This document shows positions 63,801-64,000 of a DNA stretch of 64,000 nucleotides, piece by piece. The stretch is from Schistocerca nitens. Lineage: Eukaryota; Arthropoda; Insecta; Orthoptera; Acrididae. The notes beneath the pieces were generated by a model. It did not search any database. It was not told where the DNA came from and saw only the letters and a program-made list of their open reading frames with translations. A program made the translations under genes and the position numbers. Position 1 is the stretch's first letter. Each line of letters starts with the position of its first letter. The stretch lies in assembly GCF_023898315.1 (NCBI RefSeq), contig NC_064621.1, forward strand, positions 535,019,383 through 535,083,382. The letters run 5' to 3'.

Positions 63801-64000
63801 TAATTGTCTGCAAAGTGTGAATGCGAACGTATGACGAGGTATGCGTGAGATGTCGGCTGTGGGTGTGCTATAGGCATAGCGGAAGTGTAGCCAACCTCGA
63901 ATCTAGTAGAGCGCGACTGCACTCGACCATAGAGGGATAAGCTCCACGCGCGTCATTAGCGCTCGTTAGGTTGGCAAATAACCGTGTGCGGTATATCTGA
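63801..64000. other. No gene recognised
   Basis: Right edge of the window; no feature is supported. Confidence 0.4.

Overview
This window looks like repeat-dense nuclear DNA from a large insect genome, most likely a grasshopper of the Schistocerca type. The main reason is a set of tRNA-headed SINEs with a conserved tail, plus RTE-like LINEs with a GTT-type end, Tc1/mariner elements whose TIRs begin with recognisable grasshopper-like termini, and Penelope-like elements. I recognise these families from memory and could not run a database search. I see no bacterial operon, rRNA, CRISPR array or convincing host exon. Nearly all readable coding sequence belongs to transposable elements (TEs).

Layout. 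1-2945: two CR1-like LINE pieces, the second with a frameshifted Tc1 copy in its 3' tail. 2946-9300: an RTE LINE with a long open frame inside a possible hAT-like element, several SINEs, a long hairpin, and a TIR element holding an RTE scrap. 9700-14100: SINEs and two mariners that converge 3' to 3'. 14100-18700: two CR1 fragments around a long homopurine tract. 18700-24000: fragments of five or more Tc1/mariner lineages, including a 1.9 kb TIR element and a Tc1 copy fused to another repeat. 25700-28050: a nearly intact Penelope-like element with inverted terminal repeats. 31100-34935: one long decayed RTE copy on the minus strand, interrupted by two SINEs and a composite Tc1. 35650-36600: a foldback element with a tRNA-like motif in each arm. 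38718-40139: an intact Tc1-like transposase gene, almost identical to the broken copy at 812-2232. 42300-45340: a gag-like remnant followed by an RTE insertion with a textbook twin-priming inversion. 45970-48000: a palindromic TIR element split by another LINE. 48400-53100: LINE, Penelope and SINE remnants. 53425-58275: two TIR transposons, the second carrying a nested intact DD34E Tc1. 58300-64000: sparse, AT-rich sequence with a third Penelope remnant, a CT microsatellite and the 3' end of a poly(A) LINE.

There is no pathway that ties these genes together. The region is a layered record of insertions, and the nesting gives a relative age order. The youngest-looking parts are the two intact Tc1-like transposases (38873-39895 and 56940-57980), the RTE frame at 3713-5179, the twin-primed RTE and the Penelope copy. 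I did not find a previously undescribed system. The observations most worth checking are the DD32E spacing of one Tc1 family, the Tc1 plus 180-bp composite present at two inverted loci, the tRNA-like foldback, the twin-priming structure and the inverted-repeat Penelope copy.
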